Shown: positions 1-9,541 of the stretch, piece by piece | How the letters are laid out: every line of letters starts with the position of its first letter | How positions within the stretch are numbered: position 1 is the stretch's first letter | Assembly: GCF_040958095.1 (NCBI RefSeq) | Contig: NC_091175.1 | Location: 24,373,219-24,437,218 of the forward strand | Direction of reading: 5' to 3' | Source: Procambarus clarkii | Taxonomy: Eukaryota; Arthropoda; Malacostraca; Decapoda; Cambaridae | Length of the DNA stretch: 64,000 nt | Translations under genes and position numbers: made by a program | Notes under the pieces: model-generated | Told to the model about the DNA's origin: nothing | What the model saw: only the letters and a program-made list of their open reading frames with translations | The model's database searches: none

Positions 1-228
1 TGTTAATACCCCTCCCCCTTGTGTACTCTTTTATTCTATATATTTAAACGGTGATGGTGAACATTATATTATATTAAGTTCTTAGCTTTCTTTCCCTACT
101 CCCTTTAAGTTACTTGCGTCACGGATCTCATCCCTTGAAAGCCTCTACTGGCTTGGGGTCGGATATATATATCTTCCTCTAACAACATCAGAGTGAGAAC
201 CCCGTTGCGTCCCGAGAGGGCCGTAACA
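1..228 (+). repeat. 5' LTR, 3' portion (cut by window edge)
   Basis: Direct repeat of 4398-4625 with about two mismatches (near 118 and 165). It ends in CGTAACA, matching the end of the complete LTR. Roughly the first 808 bases of this LTR lie outside the window. Confidence 0.9.
37..44 (+). promoter_or_regulatory. TATA-like box in the LTR
   Basis: TATATATT lies in an otherwise mixed-composition part of the LTR and is repeated at 4434-4441 in the other LTR. It could set the start of the genomic transcript. This is motif evidence only; other TA-rich stretches nearby (163-172) are alternatives. Confidence 0.35.
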
Positions 229-232
229 TAAT

Positions 233-250
233 TGGCATCCCCAGCGGGAT
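233..250 (+). other. Candidate tRNA primer-binding site
   Basis: A TGGCATCCCC segment begins four bases after the LTR end. Primer-binding sites typically begin TGG, complementary to the tRNA CCA end, within a few bases of the 5' LTR. I could not assign the primer tRNA. Confidence 0.5.
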
Positions 251-370
251 CCGTCCCCTTGTTAAGTATGTTTGACAGGGGTGGTGAAGTGGCGTAATCC
301 CTGTAAATAATTCCCCCTGTGTGACGATTGTGACGTTATACGTCCTGTGCGGTTCTAAAGAGTGACTTAA

Positions 371-572
371 GTGCGATATTGTGCAGTGCGGTGCTCGCTG
401 TGATTAAGCGATTAAGTGCAATATTGACTAGTGCGGTGCTCAGTGATTCAGTGCAATATTGTAGAGCGAAGTATTCGCTTGGACTCAGTGCAATATTGGG
501 TAGTGTGGTGCCCGAAGTGATTACGTGCAATATTGGCAAGTGCAGTGTTTGGTGCGATAAAGTGCAGTATTG
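371..572 (+). repeat. Leader tandem motif GTGCAATATTG, about 37-bp period
   Basis: Six copies of GTGC(A/G)(A/G)TATTG start at 371, 416, 451, 488, 525 and 562, so the last four intervals are 35-37 bases. They occupy most of the untranslated leader between the primer site and the gag start. Role unknown; packaging, translation control or protein binding are possibilities. Confidence 0.7.
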
Positions 573-627
573 GCGTAGAACGTGTAAGCGGTGTGTTAAG
601 TGCTAGTTGAGTGTTCCATCTGTGACA

Positions 628-3495
628 ATGGCAGAAAAAGCTACCATCGATGATCTGGACGATGTTCAGGCTTTTCTGAATAGAGTGGACTGTCTTGCCA
701 GATTAAAGTATCTGAGCAAACCAGAGCTTGTACTAGTGAGCGCCTACCTGGAGATAAAGATCCGTGCCAGTGATTCCCGTGTGGAGATCTTGTCCAAGGT
801 TCACCGGCACCTGAAGGCAGAAGAGAAACAGGAAGGCGAGACTCCTAGTACAAGGGAAGGTGAGGATATAGCTTCCATGGAAAAGGAAGATAAGGGCAGC
901 GACGTTGACAGTGATGCAGGTGAGCTGAATATAAGCTTGCTAACTGTCAAAATGCGTGCCTTGGAAATTAATCGAGAAATAGAGTGGAAGAAATTAGAAA
1001 TGGAAAGAGAAAGACAAGATAAAGAATTGGCGATGAGGCGTTTAGAATTAGAAAGAGAAGAAAGAAGAGAAGAACGAGAAAGAGAGAGAGAAGAACGAGA
1101 AAGAGAAGAGAGACGAGAGAGAGAAGAACGAGAGCGAGAAAGGGAGGAAAGACAGAGACAACATGAACTAGAAGTATTACGACTAGGCGCTGGACAGAGA
1201 CAAACTGGAGTAAGCGGTTTCGATCCGGTAAGGAATATCAAAATGGTCCCCAAATTCAACGAGAGAGAAGTTTCGAAGTTCTTCGCAGCCTTCGAGAAAG
1301 TCGCTGCCTCTTTGGAGTGGCCAAGGGAGAATTGGGCCATCATGATACAGTCAGTTTTGACTGGGAAGGCCCAAATTGCCTACTCTACGTTATCCCTTGA
1401 CGACTCCGGCGATTACGATATGGTGAAGAAAGTGGTGCTCATGGCGTACCAATTGGTACCTGAGGCATATAGGCAAAAGTTCAGAAACCTGAAGAAGACC
1501 TCAGAGCACACGTTCACCGAATTCGCTACAATCAAGGAGCGACTTTTCCAGGAATGGTGTGCCTCTCGGAAGGTGGAGACCAGGGAAGACCTCGAACAGC
1601 TGATTCTGCTCGAAGACTTCAAGGATTGTTTGTCTGGAGACCTCAAGACGTACTTAGAGGAACAGCAGGTGGAGACCTTGAGTGCAGCAGCCACCATGGC
1701 TGAAGAATATATCCTGACTCATAGGCCGTCTGCTAAGTACGTCCCAAGGAATTACCAGCGCCGGTTCGACAGACCTCATGATGAAGAAGAAAGACCCGTC
1801 CCACAAAGTGCTAAGAAGACGCCCCCAAGTAGCCCTCGAAGGACTAGTCCTAGTAGTCCGAAACACCGGAGTCCAAGGAGGAATATGGTGTGCTGGACTT
1901 GTGGGCAGAAAGGGCATATAGCTGCTAGGTGCCGAGGCAGAAGAGGTGGCAGCGCACGGAGGGAGGTGATGATGATGAGCTGTGTTACACCACCAGTAGG
2001 AAACCAGTCTACGACGACGCAGGAAGGACCAAGTTTGTTGGCCCCTCACACTTCAACTGGGTATGTAACGAGTGATCATACTGGTAGATCAATTGTAGTG
2101 CTCAGAGATAGTGGAGCAGCCCAGTCCCTGATCGTGAAGAGCTCGTTACCCGAGGGAGTAAGTGTGGACGGGAGACGACAGGTTGTCCTGGTTGGGTTTC
2201 CGAGAACGCAGTATATCGCCCCCTTAGTGCCAGTACATCTTGACTCGCCTTATTTCAGCGGCACAAGTGAGTTGGCAGTAGTCGATACCCTCCCTGTGGC
2301 TGGGATTGACGTGGTACTAGCCAACGACTTGGTGACAGATTGGAGCATCAATCTTCCCAAGGTTGCGGACGAGTCTACCGGAACAGCACGGTCTGAGGTA
2401 ACAGGCAATGGTAATGTCCAGGTAAAGACAGACCCGGATGTAAACATATTTAATTTGTCCTCTCACCCGCAGATCGACGATATTCTAGCAGTGTCTCCTG
2501 ATTCTCTCGACGAGGAACATGAAGTCAAGAAGGCAGAGGTACCTGAGCAAGAAGAGAGGCCTTGTGTGCGGGCACCCACGGATACCAACGAGTCTGGAGC
2601 GAAGGCGGATGTGTGCTTGCGGTATGGCAAGTTACAGCATGTAGTGAACCAGCCAGAGATTCCCCAGACGTCAGAGGTAGGTGCGGTGTGTTCAAAAGGT
2701 CTAGTGCCCTCTTCGGTCCAAGCCAGGCGTGTGGATGTGGCCGGCTATGGACATGACTGGCTCGGGAAGCTTATCCCTCAATTGGCCTCATGTTTCTTAG
2801 CGATACTTTGTTTGATTCTCGTATGTGTTCTCGTTTGTGCTCTCAGTGAGGACCGGTGGACGACCCGACGAATGATGGCTCCCATGAACATCGCGAAGAG
2901 GTCCCAGGGATTGGAGATTTGTACTGCAAGTGTTGCAGTTGAAGAAGGGACCTGGGAGGTAATAGATGATACAGGAGGTACGATATGTGATAATATGAGT
3001 GACTGTTTCCGACAGGTTGACACTCCCCGCGTGACTGCTGAGCCTCAACACAGCGTTATACGGAACGTTGGTCGACCTGACGGGGGCAGAGCGAATGCCA
3101 TCTTCGGTGAGCAAGCAGCCCTGTTGGAACTAGGTGTGGGCCTAGTAGAGGAGTGTATAGTAAGTACTGACTTGCCCATTGTCGCTATCACTCTGAATTA
3201 TCAGACCCCAGTATTCCAGGTTCCTGTCTCCCTGAAGGACCATCGGACCGGCACCAGAAATGCCGTCTGTGATCAGCCGTCATCGGTGCCTCGACGCAGA
3301 GAAGTGTCGAGTCACCCTAGATCGTGTCTACACGGATCCTTACTAGAGAGGTGTGAGATGATGCCCCTGTTTGCCATCGCAGAGGAGGTGTGGAAGATTA
3401 CGTCAGGCAGATCATTGCCTTCTATCTGCAAGTTCCCGTTGTGCCGGAAATGGCTAGTAGAAAAGTCAAGACAACCTCATCACTCCAGTTCATAG
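628..3495 (+). CDS. Gag-protease polyprotein of the LTR retroelement
   Basis: A 955-residue frame. The frame is open a little upstream, but 628 is the first ATG and has a good context (A at -3, G at +4). Residues about 125-185 form a highly charged Glu/Arg coiled-coil-like stretch. A Gag capsid-like region follows, then a basic Ser/Pro-rich linker and a CCHC zinc knuckle, CWTCGQKGHIAARC, at about 422-435. An aspartic-protease signature DSGA is at about 494-497. The remaining 450 residues do not contain reverse transcriptase motifs. Instead there is one strongly hydrophobic segment at about 719-739 (LASCFLAILCLILVCVLVCAL), a possible membrane span. The protein should form particles and bind RNA. 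The tail after the protease may be Pol-linker remnant or a captured sequence; I cannot tell which. Confidence 0.8.
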   Translation: MAEKATIDDLDDVQAFLNRVDCLARLKYLSKPELVLVSAYLEIKIRASDSRVEILSKVHRHLKAEEKQEGETPSTREGEDIASMEKEDKGSDVDSDAGELNISLLTVKMRALEINREIEWKKLEMERERQDKELAMRRLELEREERREEREREREEREREERREREEREREREERQRQHELEVLRLGAGQRQTGVSGFDPVRNIKMVPKFNEREVSKFFAAFEKVAASLEWPRENWAIMIQSVLTGKAQIAYSTLSLDDSGDYDMVKKVVLMAYQLVPEAYRQKFRNLKKTSEHTFTEFATIKERLFQEWCASRKVETREDLEQLILLEDFKDCLSGDLKTYLEEQQVETLSAAATMAEEYILTHRPSAKYVPRNYQRRFDRPHDEEERPVPQSAKKTPPSSPRRTSPSSPKHRSPRRNMVCWTCGQKGHIAARCRGRRGGSARREVMMMSCVTPPVGNQSTTTQEGPSLLAPHTSTGYVTSDHTGRSIVVLRDSGAAQSLIVKSSLPEGVSVDGRRQVVLVGFPRTQYIAPLVPVHLDSPYFSGTSELAVVDTLPVAGIDVVLANDLVTDWSINLPKVADESTGTARSEVTGNGNVQVKTDPDVNIFNLSSHPQIDDILAVSPDSLDEEHEVKKAEVPEQEERPCVRAPTDTNESGAKADVCLRYGKLQHVVNQPEIPQTSEVGAVCSKGLVPSSVQARRVDVAGYGHDWLGKLIPQLASCFLAILCLILVCVLVCALSEDRWTTRRMMAPMNIAKRSQGLEICTASVAVEEGTWEVIDDTGGTICDNMSDCFRQVDTPRVTAEPQHSVIRNVGRPDGGRANAIFGEQAALLELGVGLVEECIVSTDLPIVAITLNYQTPVFQVPVSLKDHRTGTRNAVCDQPSSVPRRREVSSHPRSCLHGSLLERCEMMPLFAIAEEVWKITSGRSLPSICKFPLCRKWLVEKSRQPHHSSS

Positions 3496-3580
3496 TATAA
3501 GTAAGTCCATTTGGAGTTGTGTCGCCGTACTAATTTGGTTTGTGTTTCTTTTGATAGAACCCCAAACCAAATTCTTTTTG

Positions 3581-3589
3581 GTGGGGAGG
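3581..3589 (+). other. Polypurine tract
   Basis: GTGGGGAGG directly abuts the TGTTACG start of the 3' LTR, the expected position of the plus-strand primer of an LTR retroelement. It was decisive in placing the LTR start at 3590 and not at the edge of the repeated part at 4398. Confidence 0.75.
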
Positions 3590-4625
3590 TGTTACGAACC
3601 CGGATCCAGCGTCCGAGCCTGGAGCAGTGACAAACACGCCATCTGTGGGTCAGCTCCCGAAACCCCCGCCAAACGAACGACGACACCTAGTGAGGACAGC
3701 GTGTACTGGCCTCGAGGACCAGTTTCCAGTCTGGTTCAGCGCTCAACACCGCCGCTCCTGACCTCTGGTGAGGTGGTGCTCCGACGACAGCGCCATCTAT
3801 GGACTGGATACGTCAGGTGTTAGTATCTGAGCCTGTGAGTGTGGTGTTTTAGTGTCCCTGTTATTGATGACGTGTCTGCTTACAGAGCCGACCTGGGACC
3901 ACTGTGTTGAAGGTGGAGTCAGTCTACCCGAGGCAGCCAGTCTCCATACTGTGAAGTTTGCTGCAGCTGTTGTGACGTCGTCCCCCCGGAAGAACACTGT
4001 GGTGTGTTAAGCCTGCCAGTGGAGTGGCAGTGAAAGGATTTACCCGGGACCGACGGTTGGAGACGATAATCCACTGGGGTATTGAGGACAGGAGGGTGAT
4101 TGGTGATATCACACGAGACTCCTGTCTAGGGCGTACCCCTTTTATCGTTCGTGGAGTGGCCGTACCAGCCTTGGTGGCTCAGTACCTGCCAGCAGACCTG
4201 CTGGACGTGTGGTTGACGGCCTCCACGACGGTGCCCCCAGTGGACCTGTGTTGTGGCTGACCTGTGGCCAGGGTAGGCTCGGCGTTCTCAGAGGACACGT
4301 CTTGAGGCCACGATGAAAGCACCGCGGACTCAGCACCTAGCTTCTTAATCAAGAGTCTTCAGCAGAAGACTAGATTGTGCACGATCCCCTTGTAAAGTGT
4401 TAATACCCCTCCCCCTTGTGTACTCTTTTATTCTATATATTTAAACGGTGATGGTGAACATTATATTATATTAAGTTCTTAGCTTTCTTTCCCTACTCCC
4501 TTTAAGTTACTTGTGTCACGGATCTCATCCCTTGAAAGCCTCTACTGGCTTGGGGTCGGATACATATATCTTCCTCTAACAACATCAGAGTGAGAACCCC
4601 GTTGCGTCCCGAGAGGGCCGTAACA
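3590..4625 (+). repeat. 3' LTR, complete (1036 bp)
   Basis: Begins TGTTACG and ends CGTAACA, a perfect 7-bp inverted terminal repeat of the TG...CA class. Its last 228 bases match the start of the window. A TATA-like stretch lies at 4434-4441. Small open frames inside it show no recognisable domain and are probably chance. Confidence 0.85.
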
Positions 4626-4695
4626 TGGGGTTGTTGCTGTTGCGAACTCGTTGGAAGAAGTGGTTAGAGGTGTTTGTTTGGGTTTAAACTGTTAG
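4626..4695 (+). pseudogene. CR1 ORF1 C-terminal remnant (copy A)
   Basis: The last about 23 codons of the esterase ORF, cut by the LTR element and ending in TAG at 4693-4695, eleven bases before the ORF2 ATG. The same ending is seen in the other copies (12563, 18014, 23421). Confidence 0.8.
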
Positions 4696-4706
4696 TAGAT
4701 AGAGGT

Positions 4707-6788
4707 ATGGGAATTGATTTGGAGGAAGGAGGTAATAAAAGTATGTGTTTGTGGGAGAAAGGAATTGGCAAAACGATCAGGGAAAGAGAAGGTCCGCAAA
4801 ATAACAATTCACTTAGGGTGTATTACACTAACAGCAGAAGTCTAAGAAATAAAATTAACGAATTAAATGCTCTTGTCTGCACAGAAAAAATAGATATTAT
4901 TGCACTTACCGAAACGTGGATGAATGTAGAAAATAGAGAACTATTAGCTGAATATCAAATATATGGATTTAAACTATTTCACACAGATAGATATATTAGA
5001 CGAGGAGGTGGAGTAGCCATATATGTTAGGGACAATTTGAAATGTAGTCTCAAAGAGGGAATCAAAACAGAGCCACACACAGAAACTATTTGGATAGAAT
5101 TAAACGAAAAAGCTAATAATATTATAATAGGAGTTATATATAGGCCACCAAATTTAGACAGAATGGAAGCAAAGCACCTATGGGATGAAATATCTAGAGC
5201 ATCTAGATCTAACAGTATTTATGTCATGGGTGACTTTAATTTTAGCGGAATAAACTGGTTGAACAAAACAGGGAATAGTGAAGCAGAAGATTTTCTAGAA
5301 TTAATTGACGATTGCTTTCTTACGCAACACATTAAGGAACCAACACGGGAAAATAATATTTTAGATTTAGTGTTAACTAACAGGGAAACGCAAATTAATG
5401 ACATCGAAATAGGGAGTGAGCTAGGGAGCAGTGATCACAAAGAAATCAGATTTAGCATAGAATGGAATAGACCAGTAGGAGAAAATTCTGTTAAAGTGCC
5501 AGATTTTCGAAAAGCTGATTTTAATAGCCTAAGAAATTTTTTGGGTCAAATTGATTGGAAAGTCTTGGGTATGGGGTGTGGGCCGGACTTGGAGCGAGAC
5601 ATGAACCCAGCGATAGGTGACTTAAATGGGGATTTCGATGTGGATTCAATATATAACTTATTTATGAATATTCTAAACAAAGCACAGGAACGTAGTATAC
5701 CATACAAATTGAATAGATCGAATACTAAAGACCCAAAGTGGATAACAAAGAATTTGAAGAACCTTATAGGTAAAAAGAGAGCTTGGTACAAAAAGATTAA
5801 AAATGGGGAGGTCACTTTAGAACAGGAATTCGTACAACTGGTTAGAAATGTTAAAAAAGAGATAAGGAAAGCAAAAAGAAACTATGAAGTTCGCATAGCA
5901 GGGCAAGCAAAGACAAATCCTAAAGGGTTTTTTCAGTTATATCGTACTAAGACTAGGGAAAGGATAGGTCCATTAAAAACTGAGACAGGTCAAATAACAG
6001 ATAGTGATGAAGAGATGAGTAGTATTTTTAATAAATATTTTGTATCTGTATTTACTAAAGAGGAACTTAACAATATGCCTTCAGCCGAACAAGTCTATGT
6101 GGGTGGGGACGAGGACAGGTTGACGAGTTTAGCAGTTACCAGGGAGGATGTTCTTAAACAAATAGTAAAACTTAAACCAAACAAATCCCCAGGGCCGGAT
6201 GAAGTGTTTGCCAGGGTGCTTAAAGAATGCAAAGAGGAGCTTTGTGACCCACTGTCAACCATATTTAATAAATCAATAGAGTCAGGCAGAGTGCCAGAGT
6301 TTTGGAAAGTTGCTAATGTGATACCAGTTTTTAAGAAAGGAGATAGATCACTTGCGTCTAACTATCGACCAATTAGCCTAACGTCTATTGTGGGAAAGTT
6401 ACTCGAATCTATAATAGCAAATAAAATTCGTCTTCATCTTGAAAAACATAAATTAATAATTGAGTCGCAACATGGTTTTATAAATGGCCGTTCATGTTTA
6501 ACAAATTTGTTATCTTTTTATTCTAGCATTGTTGAGGCAGTTGATAGTGGTAAGGATTGCGATGTTGTATACCTTGACTTTAGCAAAGCTTTTGATACAG
6601 TGCCACATGAAAGACTGATTAATAAGATAGAGTCTCATGGTATTGGGGGTGCTATATTAAGCTGGATTAGGGCATGGCTATACCAAAGGAAACAGAGAGT
6701 TAGTATAAATGGAATCAAGTCAGAGTGGGAAAATGTTGTAAGTGGAGTGCCTCAAGGCTCTGTCCTGGGACCTCTGTTGTTTATAATA
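4707..6788 (+). pseudogene. CR1 ORF2, endonuclease and partial reverse transcriptase (copy A)
   Basis: The first ATG is 4707; the frame is open upstream but begins there only at TTG. The N-terminal half is an apurinic/apyrimidinic-type endonuclease with TETW, GDFNFSG and SDH motifs. It is followed by a linker rich in lysine and the start of the reverse transcriptase (YRPISLTS, YLDFSKAFDTVP, GVPQGSVLGPLL). The frame stops when it runs into inserted CR1 sequence after 6788, before the FADD active site, which lies downstream at about 7510. Broken by insertion, not by point decay. Confidence 0.85.
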
Positions 6789-7450
6789 AGAACATAAGAA
6801 CAAAGGTAACTGCAGAAGGCCTATTGGCCCATACGAGGCAGCTCCTATTCTATAACCACCCAATCCCACTCATATACTTGTCCAACCCGCGCTTGAAACA
6901 ATCGAGGGACCCCACCTCCACCACGTTACGCGGCAATTGGTTCCACAAATCTACAACCCTGTTACTGAACCAGTATTTACCCAAGTCTTTCCTAAATCTA
7001 AACTTATCCAATTTATACCCATTGTTTCGTGTTCTGTCCTGTGTTGATACTTTTAATACCCTATTAATATCCCCCTTGTTATGTCCATTCACCCACTTGT
7101 AAACCTCTATCATGTCGCCCCTAGCTCTTCGCCTTTCCAGTGAATGCAACTTAAGCTTTGTTAATCTTTCTTCATATGAAAGATTTCTAATTTGGGGAAT
7201 TAACTTAGTCATCCTACGCTGGACACGTTCAAGTGAATTTATATCCATTCTATAATATGGCGACCAAAACTGAACTGCATAATCTAAATGGGGCCTAACT
7301 AGAGCAAGATATAGCTTGAGAACCACACCAGGTGTCTTGTTACTAACGCTGCGATTAATAAATCCAAGTGTCCGATTTGCCCCATTACGAACATCCACGC
7401 ATCGATCCCCCTGCCCCAAATTCCTACCATTCCTATTCCTATTCCTACCA
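6788..7450 (-). mobile_element. CR1 3' fragment B inserted into copy A
   Basis: Reverse complement of the CR1 3' end: octamer tail at 6788-6805, 3' untranslated region, then ORF2 C-terminus up to about 7400. It is 5' truncated, and the junction at 7400-7450 carries filler of repeated CCTATT/CCTACC-like bases. Copy A continues on both sides at the same point of its TATA-rich motif. Confidence 0.8.
6850..7419 (-). pseudogene. CR1 ORF2 C-terminal fragment (B)
   Basis: Encodes the about 180-residue region after the reverse transcriptase, from LGFINRSVSNKTPG to the terminal SGIGWL. It contains LVRPHLDYAVQFW and ERVQRR motifs typical of the thumb/C-terminal region of CR1 ORF2. The first few residues belong to the junction. 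No catalytic domain. Confidence 0.75.
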
Positions 7451-7454
7451 TTTA

Positions 7455-8316
7455 TATAATATATATAAATGATTTAGATTCAGGTTTGAGTAGCAACATT
7501 TGCAAATTTGCCGATGATACGAAAATCGGTAGGGAAATTAATTCGGAGGAGGACTCACTATCACTTCAAGTTGATCTAGATAGGGTTTTGAAATGGTCAA
7601 AGGATTGGCAGATGCAGTTTAATGCTGATAAATGTAAAGTTCTGAGGTTAGGTAATGATGATAGAGTTACAAGATACGAGCTAGATGGTGTTGTGATTGC
7701 GATGTCGGATTGCGAAAGGGATCTGGGAGTTATGATTAGTAAGAATTTAAAACAAAAGGATCAATGCATAAATGTTCGTAATAAGGCAAATCGGACACTT
7801 GGATTTATTAATCGCAGCGTTAGTAACAAGACACCTGGTGTGGTTCTCAAGCTATATCTTGCTCTAGTTAGGCCCCATTTAGATTATGCAGTTCAGTTTT
7901 GGTCGCCATATTATAGAATGGATATAAATTCACTTGAACGTGTCCAGCGTAGGATGACAAAGTTAATTCCCCAAATTAGAAATCTTTCATATGAAGAAAG
8001 ATTAACAAAGCTTAAGTTGCATTCACTGGAAAGGCGAAGAGTTATGGGCGACATGATAGAGGTTTACAAGTGGGTGAATGGACATAACAAGGGGGATATT
8101 AATAGGGTATTAAAAGTATCAACACAGGACAGAACACGAAACAATGGGTATAAATTGGATAAGTTTAGATTTAGGAAAGACTTGGGTAAACACTGGTTCA
8201 GTAACAGGGTTGTAGATTTGTGGAACCAATTGCCGCGTAACGTGGTGGAGGTGGGGTCCCTCGATTGTTTCAAGCGCGGGTTGGACAAGTATATGAGTGG
8301 GATTGGGTGGTTATAG
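7455..8316 (+). pseudogene. CR1 ORF2 C-terminal half (copy A, after insertion)
   Basis: Resumes with YINDLDSGLSSNICKFADDTK, carrying the FADD catalytic motif at about 7510, and runs to SGIGWL and a TAG stop. Apart from the insertion between 6788 and 7455 this is the rest of copy A's ORF2. It has no ATG of its own near the start. Confidence 0.8.
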
Positions 8317-8388
8317 AATAGGAGCTGCCTCGTATGGGCCAATAGGCCTTCTGCAGTTACCTTTGTTCTTATGTTCTTATGTTCTTAT
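8317..8388 (+). repeat. CR1 3' untranslated region and octamer tail
   Basis: About 40 bases of conserved 3' untranslated sequence ending CAGTTACCTTT, then three copies of GTTCTTAT. The same short end is found at every CR1 3' terminus in the window and is the probable template recognised by the reverse transcriptase. Confidence 0.8.
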
Positions 8389-8661
8389 ATTAATAAGGTA
8401 TTAAAAGTATCAACACAAGACAGAACACGAAACAATGGTATAAATTGGATAAGTTTAGATTTAGTAAAGACTTGGGTAAATACTGGTTCAGTAACAAGGT
8501 TGTTGATTTGGGGAACCAATTGCCGCATAACGTGGTGGAGGTAGGGTACCTCGATTGTTTCAAGCGCGGGTTGAACAAGTATATGAGTGGGATTGGGAGG
8601 TTATAGATAGGAGCTGCCTCGTATGGGCCAATAGGCCTTCTGCAGTTACCTTTGTTCTTAT
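8389..8661 (+). pseudogene. CR1 3' fragment C (older)
   Basis: About 200 bases of ORF2 C-terminus with single-base losses, then the 3' untranslated region ending in a single TTCTTAT. It diverges more from the consensus than its neighbours, so it is older. It abuts the minus-strand fragment at 8662. Confidence 0.75.
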
Positions 8662-9541
8662 AGCAACCCCAATATCATGAGCCTCTATCCTTTTAATCAG
8701 TCTTTCATGTGGCACTGTATCGAAAGCTTTGCTAAAGTCAAGGTACAGAACTTCACAATCCTTACCACTATCAACTGCCTCATCTATGCTGGAATAAAAA
8801 GATAACAAATTTGTTAAACATGAACATGAATTTGTGAAACCATGTTGCGACTCCTTTATTAATTTGTGTTTTTGCAGATGAAGACGAATTTTATTTGCAA
8901 TTATCGATTCAAGTAACTTTCCCACAATAGACGTTAGGCTAATTGGTCGATAGTTTGATGCAAGTGATCTATCTCCTTTCTTAAAAATTGGTATCACATT
9001 AGCAACTTTCCATTACTCTGGCACTCTGCCTAACTCTATTGATTTATTAAATATGGTTGACAGTGATTCGGAAAGCTCCTCTTTGCATTCTTTAAGCACC
9101 CTGGCAAACACTTCATCCGGCCCTGGGGATTTGTTTGGTTTGAGTTTAACTATTTGTTTAATTACATCCTCCCTGGTAACTGCTACTCTAGTCAACCTGT
9201 CCTCGTCCCCACCCACATAGACTTGTTCGGCTGAAGGCATATTGTTAAGTTCTTCTTTAGTAAATACAGATATAAAATATTTGTTAAAAATACTACTAAT
9301 CTCCTTGTCATTATCCGTTATTTGACCTGTCTCAGATTTTAATGGACCTATCCTTTCCCTAGTCTTAGTTCGATATAACTGAAAAAAAACTTCAGGATTT
9401 GACTTTGCTTGCTCTGTTATGCGAACTTCATAGTTTCTTTTTGCTTTCCTAATCTCATTTTTAACATTTCTAAGCAGTTGTATGAATTCCTGTTCTAAAC
9501 TGACTTCCCCATTCTTAATCCTTTTGTACCAAGCTTTCTTT
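8662..9541 (-). pseudogene. Old CR1 host element, segment 1 (reverse transcriptase)
   Basis: Minus-strand ORF2 from the middle of the reverse transcriptase back to the basic linker (RAWYKRIKNG). A TAA stop near 9011 breaks the EFWK motif, and substitutions are frequent. The sequence continues at 20155 with the next bases of the same element, so 9542-20154 is inserted DNA. The 3' part beyond 8662 is missing. Confidence 0.8.

Larger units (their letters stand above)
1..4625 (+). mobile_element. LTR retroelement, gag-protease only, non-autonomous
   Basis: Seen: the last 228 bases of one LTR at the window edge, an internal region, and a complete second LTR (3590-4625). The shared 228 bases differ at only about two positions, so insertion is recent. 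The internal region (229-3589) holds one long frame with a Gag-like part, a zinc knuckle and an aspartic-protease motif. No reverse transcriptase, RNase H or integrase is visible, and the 94 bases between the frame and the polypurine tract leave no room for them. Inference: a Gypsy/Metaviridae-type element that depends on enzymes supplied by a related element. The 3' flank continues as CR1 ORF1 sequence, so it inserted into a CR1 LINE. The 5' flank is outside the window and the target duplication cannot be checked. Confidence 0.85.
4626..8388 (+). mobile_element. CR1 LINE copy A (plus), interrupted
   Basis: Starts inside ORF1 at the LTR junction and reads through ORF2 to 6788. It is interrupted by a minus-strand CR1 3' fragment, resumes near 7455, and ends at the 3' tail made of 8-base GTTCTTAT repeats. 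A tail of short tandem octamers and the absence of poly(A) are hallmarks of the CR1 clade. The 5' part lies left of the window, beyond the LTR element. Confidence 0.85.

Noticed and set aside
1-228. LTR of only 228 bases (taking 4398-4625 as the full repeat)
   Set aside because: The polypurine tract followed by TGTTACG at 3590 and the matching CGTAACA at 4625 show that the LTR is about 1036 bases; the repeat is short only because the window begins inside it.
801-1343. 180-codon frame on the minus strand opposite the gag gene
   Set aside because: It is the shadow of the Glu/Arg-rich coiled-coil codons; Ser/Leu-rich with no domain.
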